The position numbers and the translations under genes were made by a program. A stretch of DNA of 64,000 nucleotides from Bdellovibrionaceae bacterium UBA3535 (lineage in GTDB: Bacteria > Bdellovibrionota > Bdellovibrionia > Bdellovibrionales > UBA840), in contig DFOS01000008.1 of NCBI GenBank assembly GCA_002376845.1, positions 1-64,000 of the forward strand, given 5' to 3'. The notes under the pieces are model-generated. The model was given only the letters and a program-made list of their open reading frames with translations. It made no database searches and was not told where the DNA came from. Of the stretch, positions 7,500 through 15,682 are shown piece after piece. Every line of letters starts with the position of its first letter. Positions within the stretch are counted from its first letter, which is position 1.

Positions 7500-8846
7500 T
7501 TATCGCCTAACCTCGATGTTATAATCACTAATCTTCTTATACAGTGAAGAGCGTGAAATTTGCAAGGTTTTGGCAACATCATCTATATCGGGCCTATCAG
7601 CTAGGGCCATTTCAATGATTTGTTTTTCATGTGAGGATAAGAGTTTATGCAAACCGGATTTCACATCTAGACGAATTGGTTCTGGATGCTGCTCATTTAG
7701 ATTAAGGATCTTTGCTACATCCTCAGCCCGTAAAATAGGAAGAGGGGAAGAAAAGCAAAGGTGCTCGAAGACACGTTTGAGTTCTCGAATATTTCCAGGC
7801 CAATCGTAGGCCTTTAATTTTTCTAATGCTTCTGCTGATAGGCGCTTATTGCGGCGTGGTCTTTCTTTTTCTAAAAAATATTGACTCAATTCTTCGATGT
7901 CATCTTTGCGCTGTCTTAAAGGTGGAATGAAAATCTTTTTGCCGTTTAGTCGCCACATTAAATCTTCACGGAACTTTTCTTCTTGCACCATTTTTTCTAA
8001 ATTACGATTGGTGGCAGCAATTACGCGCACATTGACTTTCAAAGTATCTTTGGCTCCGACTCGGCGAATTTCACCATCCTCTAAAAAGCGTAAGAGTTTT
8101 GCTTGCAGATTGGTGGGTAAGGCCTCAATTTCATCTAAAAATAAATCGCCGCCATTGGCAGCTTCCGCCAAGCCCATTTTATTTTGATCTGCCCCGGTAA
8201 AGGAGCCCTTTACATGGCCAAAGACCTCGGACTCAAACAAAGACTCTGGAATGGAGGCAACATTCACTGTAATAAAAGGCGTGCTGGGACGACCTTGGTG
8301 TAAGAGTTTGGCTACTACCTCTTTCCCCGTACCCGACTCTCCTTCAATTAGTATCGGGCCATTTTCTGCGGCAAGCTCTCCAATATTACGTTTGATCATT
8401 TGTGATATTTTACTTGAGCCAATCCAAGGATCTGTTTTTGTACAGTTCGCTCTTAAAGTGGCATCATTTAACATAAACAGCACTTCGATTTTTTCCAGAA
8501 TCAAGCGAATTTCTTCGGTGGAAAGTGGCTTGGCCAAAAAGCGTGAGGCACCGGCAACCAAGCAGCTTTCCATTAAATCTCGATCCAAATCTCCGGAGAT
8601 GGCAACAATTTCTAAATTGCTTTGTGCCTGGCTAAGATACTTTACGACTTTAAGGCCCTCGGGCTTGGTAATATCCCCGGTGAGATGCATGTCTACAAAG
8701 GCTGCATGGAAAAATTCGCCCTTGGGAATATCTTGCTTGCGTTGTACGCCTAGCATGTCCCATCCTTCGGGTAACGACATGTGAATCGACTCCAAAATTA
8801 GATCATCATCATCTACTACCAATAGTTTGTATTTTCTGTTAGCCAA
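7500..8846 (-). CDS. NtrC-family sigma-54-dependent response regulator
   Basis: A 448-residue three-domain activator. The REC domain (about 1-122) has acidic residues Asp12-15, phospho-acceptor Asp52 and Lys106. The AAA+ domain has Walker A GESGTGKE (169-176), the sigma-54 contact loop GSFTGA (214-219, a GAFTGA variant), Walker B LFLDEI (235-240) and WPGNIREL. A Fis-type helix-turn-helix (about 418-445, DVAKTLQISRSSLYKKI) ends the protein. It should bind enhancer DNA and drive RNA polymerase-sigma54 when phosphorylated. Its cognate kinase is not adjacent. It heads an operon with cdsA and plsC, which is unusual and suggests a link between signalling and phospholipid synthesis. Confidence 0.94.
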   Translation of the reverse strand: MANRKYKLLVVDDDDLILESIHMSLPEGWDMLGVQRKQDIPKGEFFHAAFVDMHLTGDITKPEGLKVVKYLSQAQSNLEIVAISGDLDRDLMESCLVAGASRFLAKPLSTEEIRLILEKIEVLFMLNDATLRANCTKTDPWIGSSKISQMIKRNIGELAAENGPILIEGESGTGKEVVAKLLHQGRPSTPFITVNVASIPESLFESEVFGHVKGSFTGADQNKMGLAEAANGGDLFLDEIEALPTNLQAKLLRFLEDGEIRRVGAKDTLKVNVRVIAATNRNLEKMVQEEKFREDLMWRLNGKKIFIPPLRQRKDDIEELSQYFLEKERPRRNKRLSAEALEKLKAYDWPGNIRELKRVFEHLCFSSPLPILRAEDVAKILNLNEQHPEPIRLDVKSGLHKLLSSHEKQIIEMALADRPDIDDVAKTLQISRSSLYKKISDYNIEVRR

Positions 8847-8924
8847 GGGATTTCTCCTGTACTTTGATCGTTGGAAAGTTTAATTTAATGCTCTGATTAT
8901 AAAGCAAGCAGCAAGGGAATCTGA

Positions 8925-10118
8925 ATGAAAATCTTGTTATTAGAAAATATTCATAAGGTGGCAAAAGATTTACTCGAACAAGAGGGGTATGATGTGGATT
9001 TGCAGCCGGGTGCACTCAATGAGGGGGACCTAATAGAGGCGGCAAAATCCTATGACTGCATCGGTTTGCGCTCGAAGACCCAAGTTACTGAGAAAGTGCT
9101 GCACGCCAACCCGCATTTATTTGCCGTAGGGGCTTTCTGTATAGGTACCAACCAAATAGATACTAGTAGTGCGGCGAGGCTTGGAATTCCTGTTTTTAAC
9201 GCCCCCTATGCCAATACTCGTTCGGTCGCAGAGCTGGTAATCTGTGAAATTATTGGACTGGCTAGGAAAGTCTTTCACTTAAATCGACAGGCTCACAAGG
9301 GACAATGGCAAAAATCTGCCAAATCCTCCTATGAAGTACGTGGCAAAACCTTGGGAATTGTGGGCTATGGTCATATCGGCTCCCAAGTAAGTGTCTTGGC
9401 TGAAGCAATGGGAATGAATGTGATTTACTATGATATCATCAAAAAACTGCCCCTAGGCAATTCTACACCGGTGGAATCATTGGAGTGCTTACTTGCGGAA
9501 TCTGATTTTGTAAGCCTGCATGTGCCTGCGACCGAGCTTACAACAAATATGATTCAAACCAAAGAGCTCAATCTCATGAGAAAAGGAGCCTATTTGATCA
9601 ATGCCTCTCGTGGGTCTGTGGTGGATATTGACGCTTTAAATACGGCCATCAGTGAAAAGCATTTAGCCGGCGCTGCCATTGATGTTTTTCCTGTGGAGCC
9701 AAAAAACAATGAAGAGATATTTCAAAGTCCTCTTCAGGAACAAGAAAATGTGATTTTGACTCCACATATTGGTGGTAGCACAGAAGAAGCACAAGAGAAT
9801 ATCGGGCGTGAAGTGGCGGATGCTTTTATACGATTTTTAAAAATGGGTTCTACCCAGGCCAGTGTGAATTTTCCGCAAGCGGACTTGCCCCTGAAATCTG
9901 GTGTTACTCGTATGCTGAACGTTCATAAAAATGTTCCCGGTGTCTTGAGTGAGATCAATAAAATCGTGGCTAGTACAGGGGTGAACATTAGTTCGCAATA
10001 CCTGGCTACCAATACAGAAATTGGTTATTTGATTATGGACATCGAAAATGAAGGGGCCAAAGGTTTTAGTGACGAAATTGCCAAGTTGCCAAATTCGATA
10101 AAAACTCGCCTTTTATAA
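8925..10118 (+). CDS. serA: D-3-phosphoglycerate dehydrogenase
   Basis: A 397-residue NAD-dependent D-2-hydroxyacid dehydrogenase with a C-terminal ACT domain (from about 325), the architecture of E. coli-type SerA, catalysing the first step of serine synthesis. The Rossmann motif is Gly147-x-Gly149-x2-Gly152 (GYGHIG). Catalytic residues are Arg229 (NASRG), Glu258 (FPVEP) and His281 (TPHIGGS). The segment after His281 (STEEAQENIGREV) is SerA-typical. AAGGGAA precedes the ATG. The ACT domain implies feedback control by serine, as in the family. It is divergent from the sigma-54 activator and convergent with the FAD dehydrogenase gene, whose 3' end it overlaps by 6 nt. Confidence 0.92.
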   Translation: MKILLLENIHKVAKDLLEQEGYDVDLQPGALNEGDLIEAAKSYDCIGLRSKTQVTEKVLHANPHLFAVGAFCIGTNQIDTSSAARLGIPVFNAPYANTRSVAELVICEIIGLARKVFHLNRQAHKGQWQKSAKSSYEVRGKTLGIVGYGHIGSQVSVLAEAMGMNVIYYDIIKKLPLGNSTPVESLECLLAESDFVSLHVPATELTTNMIQTKELNLMRKGAYLINASRGSVVDIDALNTAISEKHLAGAAIDVFPVEPKNNEEIFQSPLQEQENVILTPHIGGSTEEAQENIGREVADAFIRFLKMGSTQASVNFPQADLPLKSGVTRMLNVHKNVPGVLSEINKIVASTGVNISSQYLATNTEIGYLIMDIENEGAKGFSDEIAKLPNSIKTRLL

Positions 10119-11486
10119 GTCAAATATCTTACCTGGGTTTAAAACAAGCTTTGGATCAAAGTGGCGCTTGATTGCGCGCATGGCCTCAACCTCAGCCGCA
10201 CTACGAGAAAAAGACAAGTAGGCCTTTTTACTTAATCCCACTCCATGTTCGGCGGAAATACTGCCGCCAAATTCTTGGATTTTACTAAATAAGCTTTCAT
10301 CAGATTTTCGGCACTTCTGTAAGAATTGGTCCATCGACATATTTTCTGGCTTCAAAATACTAATATGCAAATTGCCATCACCGATATGGCCAAACCAAAC
10401 CACTTCAAATTCTGGGTACTCTTTTTTATAAACCTCATCAATGGAGCGCATAAATTTAGGTACATCGGAAACGCGAACCGAAACATCATTTTTATAAGGC
10501 GTAGCAAAAGCCAATGATTCCGTGATGTCTTCACGAAGACGCCAAAAGTCTTTGGCTTGTTGTTCGCTTTGGTTAATGACACCATCGGATAACCAGCCTT
10601 CCTCCAAACACTTTTCAAATGCGGTAAGGATTTCTCCCTCAGTCTCGCTGGATTCTAGTTCCACCTCGCACAATAAATATATGGGGCTTTCCGTGGAAAA
10701 GGGGCGATTTAGTCCCGTGGACTTAAGCACATACTTCATCGCCAATTCGGTGAACAGTTCGAATGCTGTGATTTGTAAATTGTGCTGAAAAGTTTTAAAT
10801 ACGTTCATGACGGCATCGAGGTCCATGGCGCCAAGGAGTAAAACCTGTTGCGGTTTGGGTGGGCTGGTGAACTTGATTTCTGCCTCGGTAATAATACCAA
10901 GTGTGCCTTCGCTGCCAATAAACAGATGTCGAAGGTCATAGCCCGTAGCGTTTTTAACTAATGATTGGTTGAGTTTCAGGACATCGCCTTTTCCTGTAAC
11001 AACTGTTAACGAGCTAACCCAATTGCGCATAAGCCCATAACGCAATACTTTGATGCCGCCAGCATTGGTGGCAATATTTCCTCCTATATGTGAAGAGCCG
11101 CGGGCAGCAAAGTCTACCGGAAAAAAATATCCCTGATCACGGAGGTGATTTTGCAAGTCCTCCGTAATCACTCCAGCCTCCACATGTATGGTAGAATCAA
11201 TTTCGTTGATGCTTCCTATTTGGTTTAACTTTTCTAAACTTAGGACGATTTCTCCGTCCTTGGCCACGGCGCCGCCACTTAAACCCGTCCTACCGCCAGA
11301 GACCACAATTTTTTTACTTTCTTGATTTGCCCATTTTACTAAGGCCTGCACTTCTTGTGTGTTTTTTGGAAAAACGATGGCTTCCGGGTTGGGCTCATAG
11401 TAGCGCGTCCAATCTTGCCCATAGTTGGTAAGATCCTCTTTGTTCGTGCTAATTTGCTTTGGGTCGATTACTTCTTCAAGACGCAT
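10113..11486 (-). CDS. FAD-linked 2-hydroxyacid dehydrogenase (GlcD / D-2-hydroxyglutarate dehydrogenase type)
   Basis: A 457-residue flavoprotein of the PCMH/FAD-oxidase_C family. The FAD-binding part has SGGRTGLSGGAV and HIGGNIATNAGG; the C-terminal domain has GHIGDGNLHI (metal/substrate-site His residues), SAEHGVGL and the closing NPGKIFD. These are shared by glycolate oxidase GlcD, D-lactate dehydrogenase and D-2-hydroxyglutarate dehydrogenase. No GlcE/GlcF genes are adjacent, which argues against the three-subunit glycolate oxidase. The position tail-to-tail with serA favours D-2-hydroxyglutarate dehydrogenase, because SerA produces D-2-hydroxyglutarate as a side reaction in some bacteria. 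That assignment is inference. A GAGAA-type ribosome-binding site precedes the ATG. Confidence 0.85.
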   Translation of the reverse strand: MRLEEVIDPKQISTNKEDLTNYGQDWTRYYEPNPEAIVFPKNTQEVQALVKWANQESKKIVVSGGRTGLSGGAVAKDGEIVLSLEKLNQIGSINEIDSTIHVEAGVITEDLQNHLRDQGYFFPVDFAARGSSHIGGNIATNAGGIKVLRYGLMRNWVSSLTVVTGKGDVLKLNQSLVKNATGYDLRHLFIGSEGTLGIITEAEIKFTSPPKPQQVLLLGAMDLDAVMNVFKTFQHNLQITAFELFTELAMKYVLKSTGLNRPFSTESPIYLLCEVELESSETEGEILTAFEKCLEEGWLSDGVINQSEQQAKDFWRLREDITESLAFATPYKNDVSVRVSDVPKFMRSIDEVYKKEYPEFEVVWFGHIGDGNLHISILKPENMSMDQFLQKCRKSDESLFSKIQEFGGSISAEHGVGLSKKAYLSFSRSAAEVEAMRAIKRHFDPKLVLNPGKIFDL

Positions 11487-11586
11487 GAATTCTCCTGCTA
11501 TAAAGAAATAGCAAGGATGTTAAAAAAGGCAAGCAATCTTATTGAATGGAGGGAATCTCCAATAAAAGATTCAATATAATATTTTT

Positions 11587-11624
11587 ATAAAAAAGGCTCC
11601 TTAGTAAATAAGAAGCCTTTTTTG
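11587..11624 (-). terminator. Terminator downstream of the phosphorelay operon
   Basis: AAAAAGGCT and AGCCTTTTT form a 9-bp stem with a ~14-nt loop. A/T runs flank it on both sides, so it can act in either direction. It lies just after the stop codon of the leftward Hpt gene. Confidence 0.85.
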
Positions 11625-11625
11625 T

Positions 11626-11916
11626 TTAAGCTGCTTTTTGGATTAAGTCTTCGTAGACTTTATTTAAGCATTTGTGGTGATAAAGGGCGGATTTCACCCA
11701 GTCATTGGCTTTCTGCAAGTCATTTTCAGCTTGCTCAGCACATGTGCTAATATCCACAAAACCATAGGTTTTGCCAGAACCTTTAATTTGGTGGAACAAA
11801 CTAATCACAGCTTCTTTATCTTTGCTGTGAATGCGTTTGGATATTTCTTCTAATTTGAATGGAAAAGCATTGATGTAGTCCTTTTTTAGACCTGCTAATA
11901 CTTCTTCTATATTCAT
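11626..11916 (-). CDS. Histidine phosphotransfer (Hpt) protein
   Basis: A 96-residue single-domain Hpt protein. The phosphate-carrying residue is His42 in HQIKGSGKTYGF, the classic H-x-[LI]-K-G-[SA]-[SAG] signature on a four-helix bundle. It has no other domain. Its ATG overlaps the stop of the histidine kinase gene by 4 nt (ATGA). With the kinase and two receiver proteins upstream it supplies the phosphotransfer step of a multistep phosphorelay: kinase His to REC Asp to Hpt His to a final REC Asp. Which receiver is intermediate is not known. Confidence 0.9.
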   Translation of the reverse strand: MNIEEVLAGLKKDYINAFPFKLEEISKRIHSKDKEAVISLFHQIKGSGKTYGFVDISTCAEQAENDLQKANDWVKSALYHHKCLNKVYEDLIQKAA

Positions 11917-13247
11917 GCAACTTGCTCCTTGTCGCCCGATTCTAGTTGCCTAAAATCGTTTAATGTGAAGAAAAACACACTGCCGTTACCGAGCTCGGAT
12001 TTCACCCCGATCTCACCGCTATGCGCTTCTACCAATGACTTCGCAATAGATAGACCCAAACCCGTTCCTTTAACAAGCGGGCGGCCTGGACTATTGGCCT
12101 GTCGAAACTTTTGAAAAATGGATTCAATGTGTTGAGGCTCGATACCTGGACCATAGTCCCGGACTTCTATCATGATACATTCGTTATCGAGCTTTGAAGA
12201 TAGTTCTACTTTTGCTCCTTCGGGAGAGAATTTAATCGCATTACTAACCAAATTCACTATCACTTGTTTTATTTTATCCTTATCTACATAGATTTCAAGG
12301 TCTTCTATGTTAGATTTGTATTCGATATTCACATTTGCATTAAGAGATAGACCTTCTAAAGCTTCTTTTGCTCCTTGGATCACATCGTCCACCAAATACC
12401 AGTCTTTTTCTAGCTCATAGGACTTTGCTTCAATCTTTGCTAAATCCAGCAAGTCATTAATCAGGCGGATCATACGATTGGATTCGTCTTCTGCAATCTT
12501 TATTAGGTGTTTGATCTTATGCGGAAGCGGAGCAATGCGCTCGGCGCTAATTAGATTTAAAGAACCTTTTATAGAAGTCATGGGAGTCCTTAATTCATGA
12601 CTGACAATGTTCATAAATTCAGACTTGGCTTCATCCAACTCTTTTAACTCTTCCATATTACGAATCACTTTCTCTGCCATTAGTTGAAAGGAGCGATCTA
12701 AATTACCAATCTCATTATCTGGAGTATCATTAAAATTGTAGGCATAATGACCATCGATAAAATCGTTGATCTTGCGAGATAGAGATTGAACAGGGGTTAG
12801 AATTTCTTTTTGCAAAAGGGAGAGCACATAGGTCATTGTTAGAATGTTAATTAGAAGAGAGCCTAGATAAGACCACCACATAAATTTTTCTACTTGCTGT
12901 TTCTTTTCGTTAAGGCGCACAAAAAAATCGGCCTCAAATTTTAACCAACTATCAATATTGGCTTGTAGTGTTTTCTCGTTCGCCGAAGAGTAGGCATCGA
13001 TAACTTGCTTCATAATTTGTTGTCGGTTTTTGTTTTTTGATAGCTTTCGCACAGTTTGCAGCTGTTTTAGATTATTTTCGCCTCTAGGTTTGCTGCTGAC
13101 AAGGCGATAGAAATCAAAATATATATCCTTTTCTAGGGAAATCTGCTTAACCGAAGAAAAGTGTTGATAAGAAAAAAATAGCAATCCGCAGATACTAAGA
13201 GTACATATGGCAAAAAAGAATTGGATCTTTTTTAATAAACTTAGCAT
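11913..13247 (-). CDS. Membrane sensor histidine kinase with HAMP domain
   Basis: A 444-residue sensor kinase. Transmembrane segments at about 8-28 and 124-145 enclose a small ~95-residue periplasmic helical sensor region rich in Lys/Gln. HAMP follows (about 146-200). HisKA has His217 in VSHELRTP; the catalytic domain has the N box (VNLVSNAIKFSP), the G1 box (DYGPGI) and the G2 box (GTGLGLS). No receiver domain is fused. It overlaps the upstream receiver gene by 7 nt and the downstream Hpt gene by 4 nt, so REC, kinase and Hpt form one tightly coupled unit. The signal sensed is unknown; the periplasmic part resembles four-helix-bundle sensors. Confidence 0.93.
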   Translation of the reverse strand: MLSLLKKIQFFFAICTLSICGLLFFSYQHFSSVKQISLEKDIYFDFYRLVSSKPRGENNLKQLQTVRKLSKNKNRQQIMKQVIDAYSSANEKTLQANIDSWLKFEADFFVRLNEKKQQVEKFMWWSYLGSLLINILTMTYVLSLLQKEILTPVQSLSRKINDFIDGHYAYNFNDTPDNEIGNLDRSFQLMAEKVIRNMEELKELDEAKSEFMNIVSHELRTPMTSIKGSLNLISAERIAPLPHKIKHLIKIAEDESNRMIRLINDLLDLAKIEAKSYELEKDWYLVDDVIQGAKEALEGLSLNANVNIEYKSNIEDLEIYVDKDKIKQVIVNLVSNAIKFSPEGAKVELSSKLDNECIMIEVRDYGPGIEPQHIESIFQKFRQANSPGRPLVKGTGLGLSIAKSLVEAHSGEIGVKSELGNGSVFFFTLNDFRQLESGDKEQVA

Positions 13248-13621
13248 GCAATCAATCCACGATCTTTCAAGATGTCAAATATTTCATCGCATACACTGAT
13301 TGGCTCAAATGGTTTGGCTATAACACCAATGGCTCCAAGCTCATAAAAGTGATTAACAGAGGTTTCATCCGTTTTTGCGGTTAAAAAAATCACGGGCGTT
13401 GTTATACCCATAGTTTCTTTGATTTCCTGACAAGCTGTGGCTCCATCTTTTTCTGGCATCATGGCGTCCATAAGAATCAAGTCGTAGGCTTGTTGTTTAA
13501 GCTCATTAATTGCTAGCTGCCCATTTTCCACCGCCGTAACTTTATGATCACCAATTTGCTCAAGCGTAATGGCTAAAATTGTGGAAATATTTTTATCATC
13601 TTCTGCAATCAGGATTCTCAT
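13241..13621 (-). CDS. Single-domain response regulator (CheY-like)
   Basis: A 126-residue receiver with no output domain. Acidic pocket Glu7-Asp8-Asp9, phospho-acceptor Asp52, the FLTAK Thr in the signalling strand, and the conserved Lys in AKPFEP near 104. It probably acts as a phosphate carrier between the kinase and Hpt encoded just downstream, or binds a target protein. It sits 9 nt after the REC-PilZ-like gene in the same operon. Confidence 0.93.
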   Translation of the reverse strand: MRILIAEDDKNISTILAITLEQIGDHKVTAVENGQLAINELKQQAYDLILMDAMMPEKDGATACQEIKETMGITTPVIFLTAKTDETSVNHFYELGAIGVIAKPFEPISVCDEIFDILKDRGLIAC

Positions 13622-13630
13622 AACAACCTC

Positions 13631-14326
13631 TTAAGCACTATGCTTTTTTGCACCCTGTAACATCCAGGCGCGTATTTTTTGTAAGTCTTGCTCTTTCATG
13701 CCAATAAACTGCAGTTTGACATGATATTTTCCATTTTCTTCATTCTTTGAACAGTTTAGAACCTTCATAAAGGGTTCTTGAATGCCAATTTCTTTGAATA
13801 TAGCTGTATCTAGTTTTATATTGCGCCCATCGTGCAAGCGTTCCTCGCTCATTACTTCCATGCCCACTTCACTAAGCGTTAAAATTACAGAGGGCAATCT
13901 TAGAAAAGCTTTATTAGAAACATTCGTCTTCGCAATCTCTACACTGGCCACATGCTTTTTGTTTTGTGAGAGAATTTGATTGATCTTTTGTGTTAGTAAA
14001 AAAGGATCTATCGGCTTGATGATATAATCACTCGCTCCCATGGCTACCGCTCTTTGAATGTCTTCTTTTTCGCGTCTGCCGGTTAAGAAAGCTACGGGAA
14101 TATCTTTATGGTTCTTATTTTGTTTTAAAGTTGCCAGTAAGTCATAACCACTATGACGAGGCATATTGGCATCGGTGATTATCAAGTCGAAACTTCTTTG
14201 ATTTAGATGATCCAAAGCCTCCTGTGCATCCTCTGCTACAAATACAAAGTGACCACTGGATGATAAAATTTCAGAGGCTATTTTTAAAATGTCGATGTCA
14301 TCATCTACTACGAGTATGCTAGCCAT
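13631..14326 (-). CDS. Response regulator with PilZ-like C-terminal domain
   Basis: A 231-residue protein. Receiver domain at 1-120: Asp8-10, phospho-acceptor Asp52, Lys near 107 in IKPIDP. The C-terminal half (about 130-225) has the beta-strand pattern of PilZ (LTLSEVGMEV, GRNIKLD, then a closing helix), ending FIGMKEQDLQKIRAWM, a tail common in PilZ proteins. The RxxxR c-di-GMP-binding motif is not evident, so c-di-GMP binding is doubtful. It is first in a four-gene leftward phosphorelay operon (REC-PilZ-like, REC, kinase, Hpt). A TCTCCC complement before the start gives a GGGAGA Shine-Dalgarno. Confidence 0.83.
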   Translation of the reverse strand: MASILVVDDDIDILKIASEILSSSGHFVFVAEDAQEALDHLNQRSFDLIITDANMPRHSGYDLLATLKQNKNHKDIPVAFLTGRREKEDIQRAVAMGASDYIIKPIDPFLLTQKINQILSQNKKHVASVEIAKTNVSNKAFLRLPSVILTLSEVGMEVMSEERLHDGRNIKLDTAIFKEIGIQEPFMKVLNCSKNEENGKYHVKLQFIGMKEQDLQKIRAWMLQGAKKHSA

Positions 14327-14369
14327 TTAATCTCCCTCTTACTTATCGGTCTGTCTTTTAATAGATTAT

Positions 14370-14391
14370 AGGCCAAGATAATAATTGGCCT
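14370..14391. promoter_or_regulatory. Perfect inverted repeat between divergent genes
   Basis: AGGCCAA and TTGGCCT are perfect 7-bp arms around an AT-only-plus-G 8-nt spacer, midway between the divergent starts at 14326 and 14449. It could be an operator for one or both genes, or a small hairpin in one leader. No protein can be assigned to it. Confidence 0.4.
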
Positions 14392-14448
14392 TTGGTCGGA
14401 TGTTTAAAATCCATTTATCTTGGATAAAAAGAGTGAGATAATCGAGTG

Positions 14449-14937
14449 ATGGAAAAGGAATGGAAGCTCTTAGTCAGGGCCAGTCATTGGATGGAGGCTG
14501 AGGGTCTGCGTATATATCTAGAAAGTGAAGGCATAGCCTGCAACGTGCCAGAGCGTAGCGTGAGTGGCAGTCTGCACGGTGAGCCAGACTTAAGGCTAAG
14601 TGGTTATTCTGCTGTATCCAGCGGCTTTGATGTTCTGGTGGGGGAAAAGGATTATGATAAGGCGAAGGCCCTATACCAGCTTTGGCTAGAGAGGCAAAAG
14701 CATGAAAATATATCAAGCAATGAAGAAAATCATAAGGACGCAAACTACTATTTGCATCGCTTTTTAGTTGCCTGCATTGGCACTTTTTTTGTTCCACCAC
14801 TCATGCATATGGTGGCCTTGTATGTGGCCTATAAGTATTTAAAAAACAAAGGGCGCATATTGCACCCCAAGTTCTTAACCGGCATCACATTGTTTGTGAT
14901 CAATGTGATCGTCTTGTTGGTTTATTTGCAGTTTTAA
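14449..14937 (+). CDS. DUF2007-like protein with two C-terminal membrane segments
   Basis: A 162-residue protein. The N-terminal ~80 residues follow the DUF2007 ('putative signal transducing protein') pattern: a strand, then a helix in A-x-x-EA-x-x-LRxYLES-x-GI, then FDVLVGEKDYDKAKALY. Two hydrophobic segments follow, about 103-125 and 137-161, placing the domain on the cytoplasmic face of the inner membrane. The function of the family is not established. A GTG three bases upstream (14446) is an equally possible start; no strong Shine-Dalgarno decides. Its stop overlaps the convergent glutaredoxin gene by 4 nt. Confidence 0.78.
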   Translation: MEKEWKLLVRASHWMEAEGLRIYLESEGIACNVPERSVSGSLHGEPDLRLSGYSAVSSGFDVLVGEKDYDKAKALYQLWLERQKHENISSNEENHKDANYYLHRFLVACIGTFFVPPLMHMVALYVAYKYLKNKGRILHPKFLTGITLFVINVIVLLVYLQF

Positions 14938-15248
14938 GCTCGAAAGTCTTTTAAACTGTCTTGCAACTCTCCAGATTGATACATTTCTAGTAGAATGTCG
15001 CTTCCACCTAATAGTTCTTTTTTGACATAGAGTTGCGGGATCGTTGGCCAGCTACCATATTCTTTAATGCCTTCACGGATTTCTTGATCTTCAAGTACAT
15101 CCACAGAATGGAAGCTAACACCGACCTCATTAAGAACGGCAACCGCTCGGGCGGAAAAACCGCACTGCGGAAAACTGGGGTTTCCCTTCATAAAAAGAGT
15201 TACTGGGTTTTTTTCTAAAATTTCATCAATTCTTTCTTTTACGCTCAT
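14934..15248 (-). CDS. grxD: Monothiol glutaredoxin (Grx4/GrxD type)
   Basis: A 104-residue CGFS glutaredoxin. The active-site Cys29 is in QCGFSARA, preceded by the conserved Lys21 of MKGNPSFP. WPTIPQLYV (about 67-75) and GGSD (about 82-85) supply the glutathione-binding residues. Such proteins bind a bridging [2Fe-2S] cluster with glutathione and deliver it, often in complex with BolA proteins. Here the bolA-family gene is directly upstream, joined by a TAATG overlap, which supports that partnership. Confidence 0.95.
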   Translation of the reverse strand: MSVKERIDEILEKNPVTLFMKGNPSFPQCGFSARAVAVLNEVGVSFHSVDVLEDQEIREGIKEYGSWPTIPQLYVKKELLGGSDILLEMYQSGELQDSLKDFRA

Positions 15249-15487
15249 TATTCTTCCTTTTTAATTGCTGTATTCAAGCTAATAGCGTGCATTTTACCAG
15301 AGCGTAGCTCCTCATTAAATAGTGCCATTATCGCTTGATGCTGTTTGACTCGATTAAGACCTGCAAAAGCCTTGGTTTTAACATCAATGTGAATCTTGTA
15401 GCCATCGCCATTGGGATCTTCTACATGAACTTCTGCATCGTCAAATCGCTGCTGAATTCGTTGAATGATTTCCTGTTTTGCAATCAT
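15248..15487 (-). CDS. BolA-family protein
   Basis: A 79-residue BolA/IbaG-type protein. It has the class II KH-like layout: helix, the strand EDPNGDGYKIHIDV, the RVKQHQAIMALF helix, and the end segment MHAISLNTA with a conserved His that can ligand a shared [2Fe-2S] cluster. BolA proteins form heterodimers with CGFS glutaredoxins in iron sensing or Fe-S trafficking. It is cotranscribed and overlaps grxD by 1 nt (TAATG). Because of its small size it is nearer IbaG than E. coli BolA. Confidence 0.92.
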   Translation of the reverse strand: MIAKQEIIQRIQQRFDDAEVHVEDPNGDGYKIHIDVKTKAFAGLNRVKQHQAIMALFNEELRSGKMHAISLNTAIKKEE

Positions 15488-15682
15488 GCCTGTTGGTATA
15501 AAAGAAAAACATAAAAAATTCTAGGAAATTGTAAAAAACATCGACAGAAATTGGATGCAAACTAGCATAAATTTTCTGTTTAAAAAATCGACGAAAACCA
15601 AGGGATAAATTCTTAGAATTACTAGAAAAGTCTAAAATTCGTCAGGGAAATGTCGATAGATAAAGGTCTAGTGGAGTTTGTT

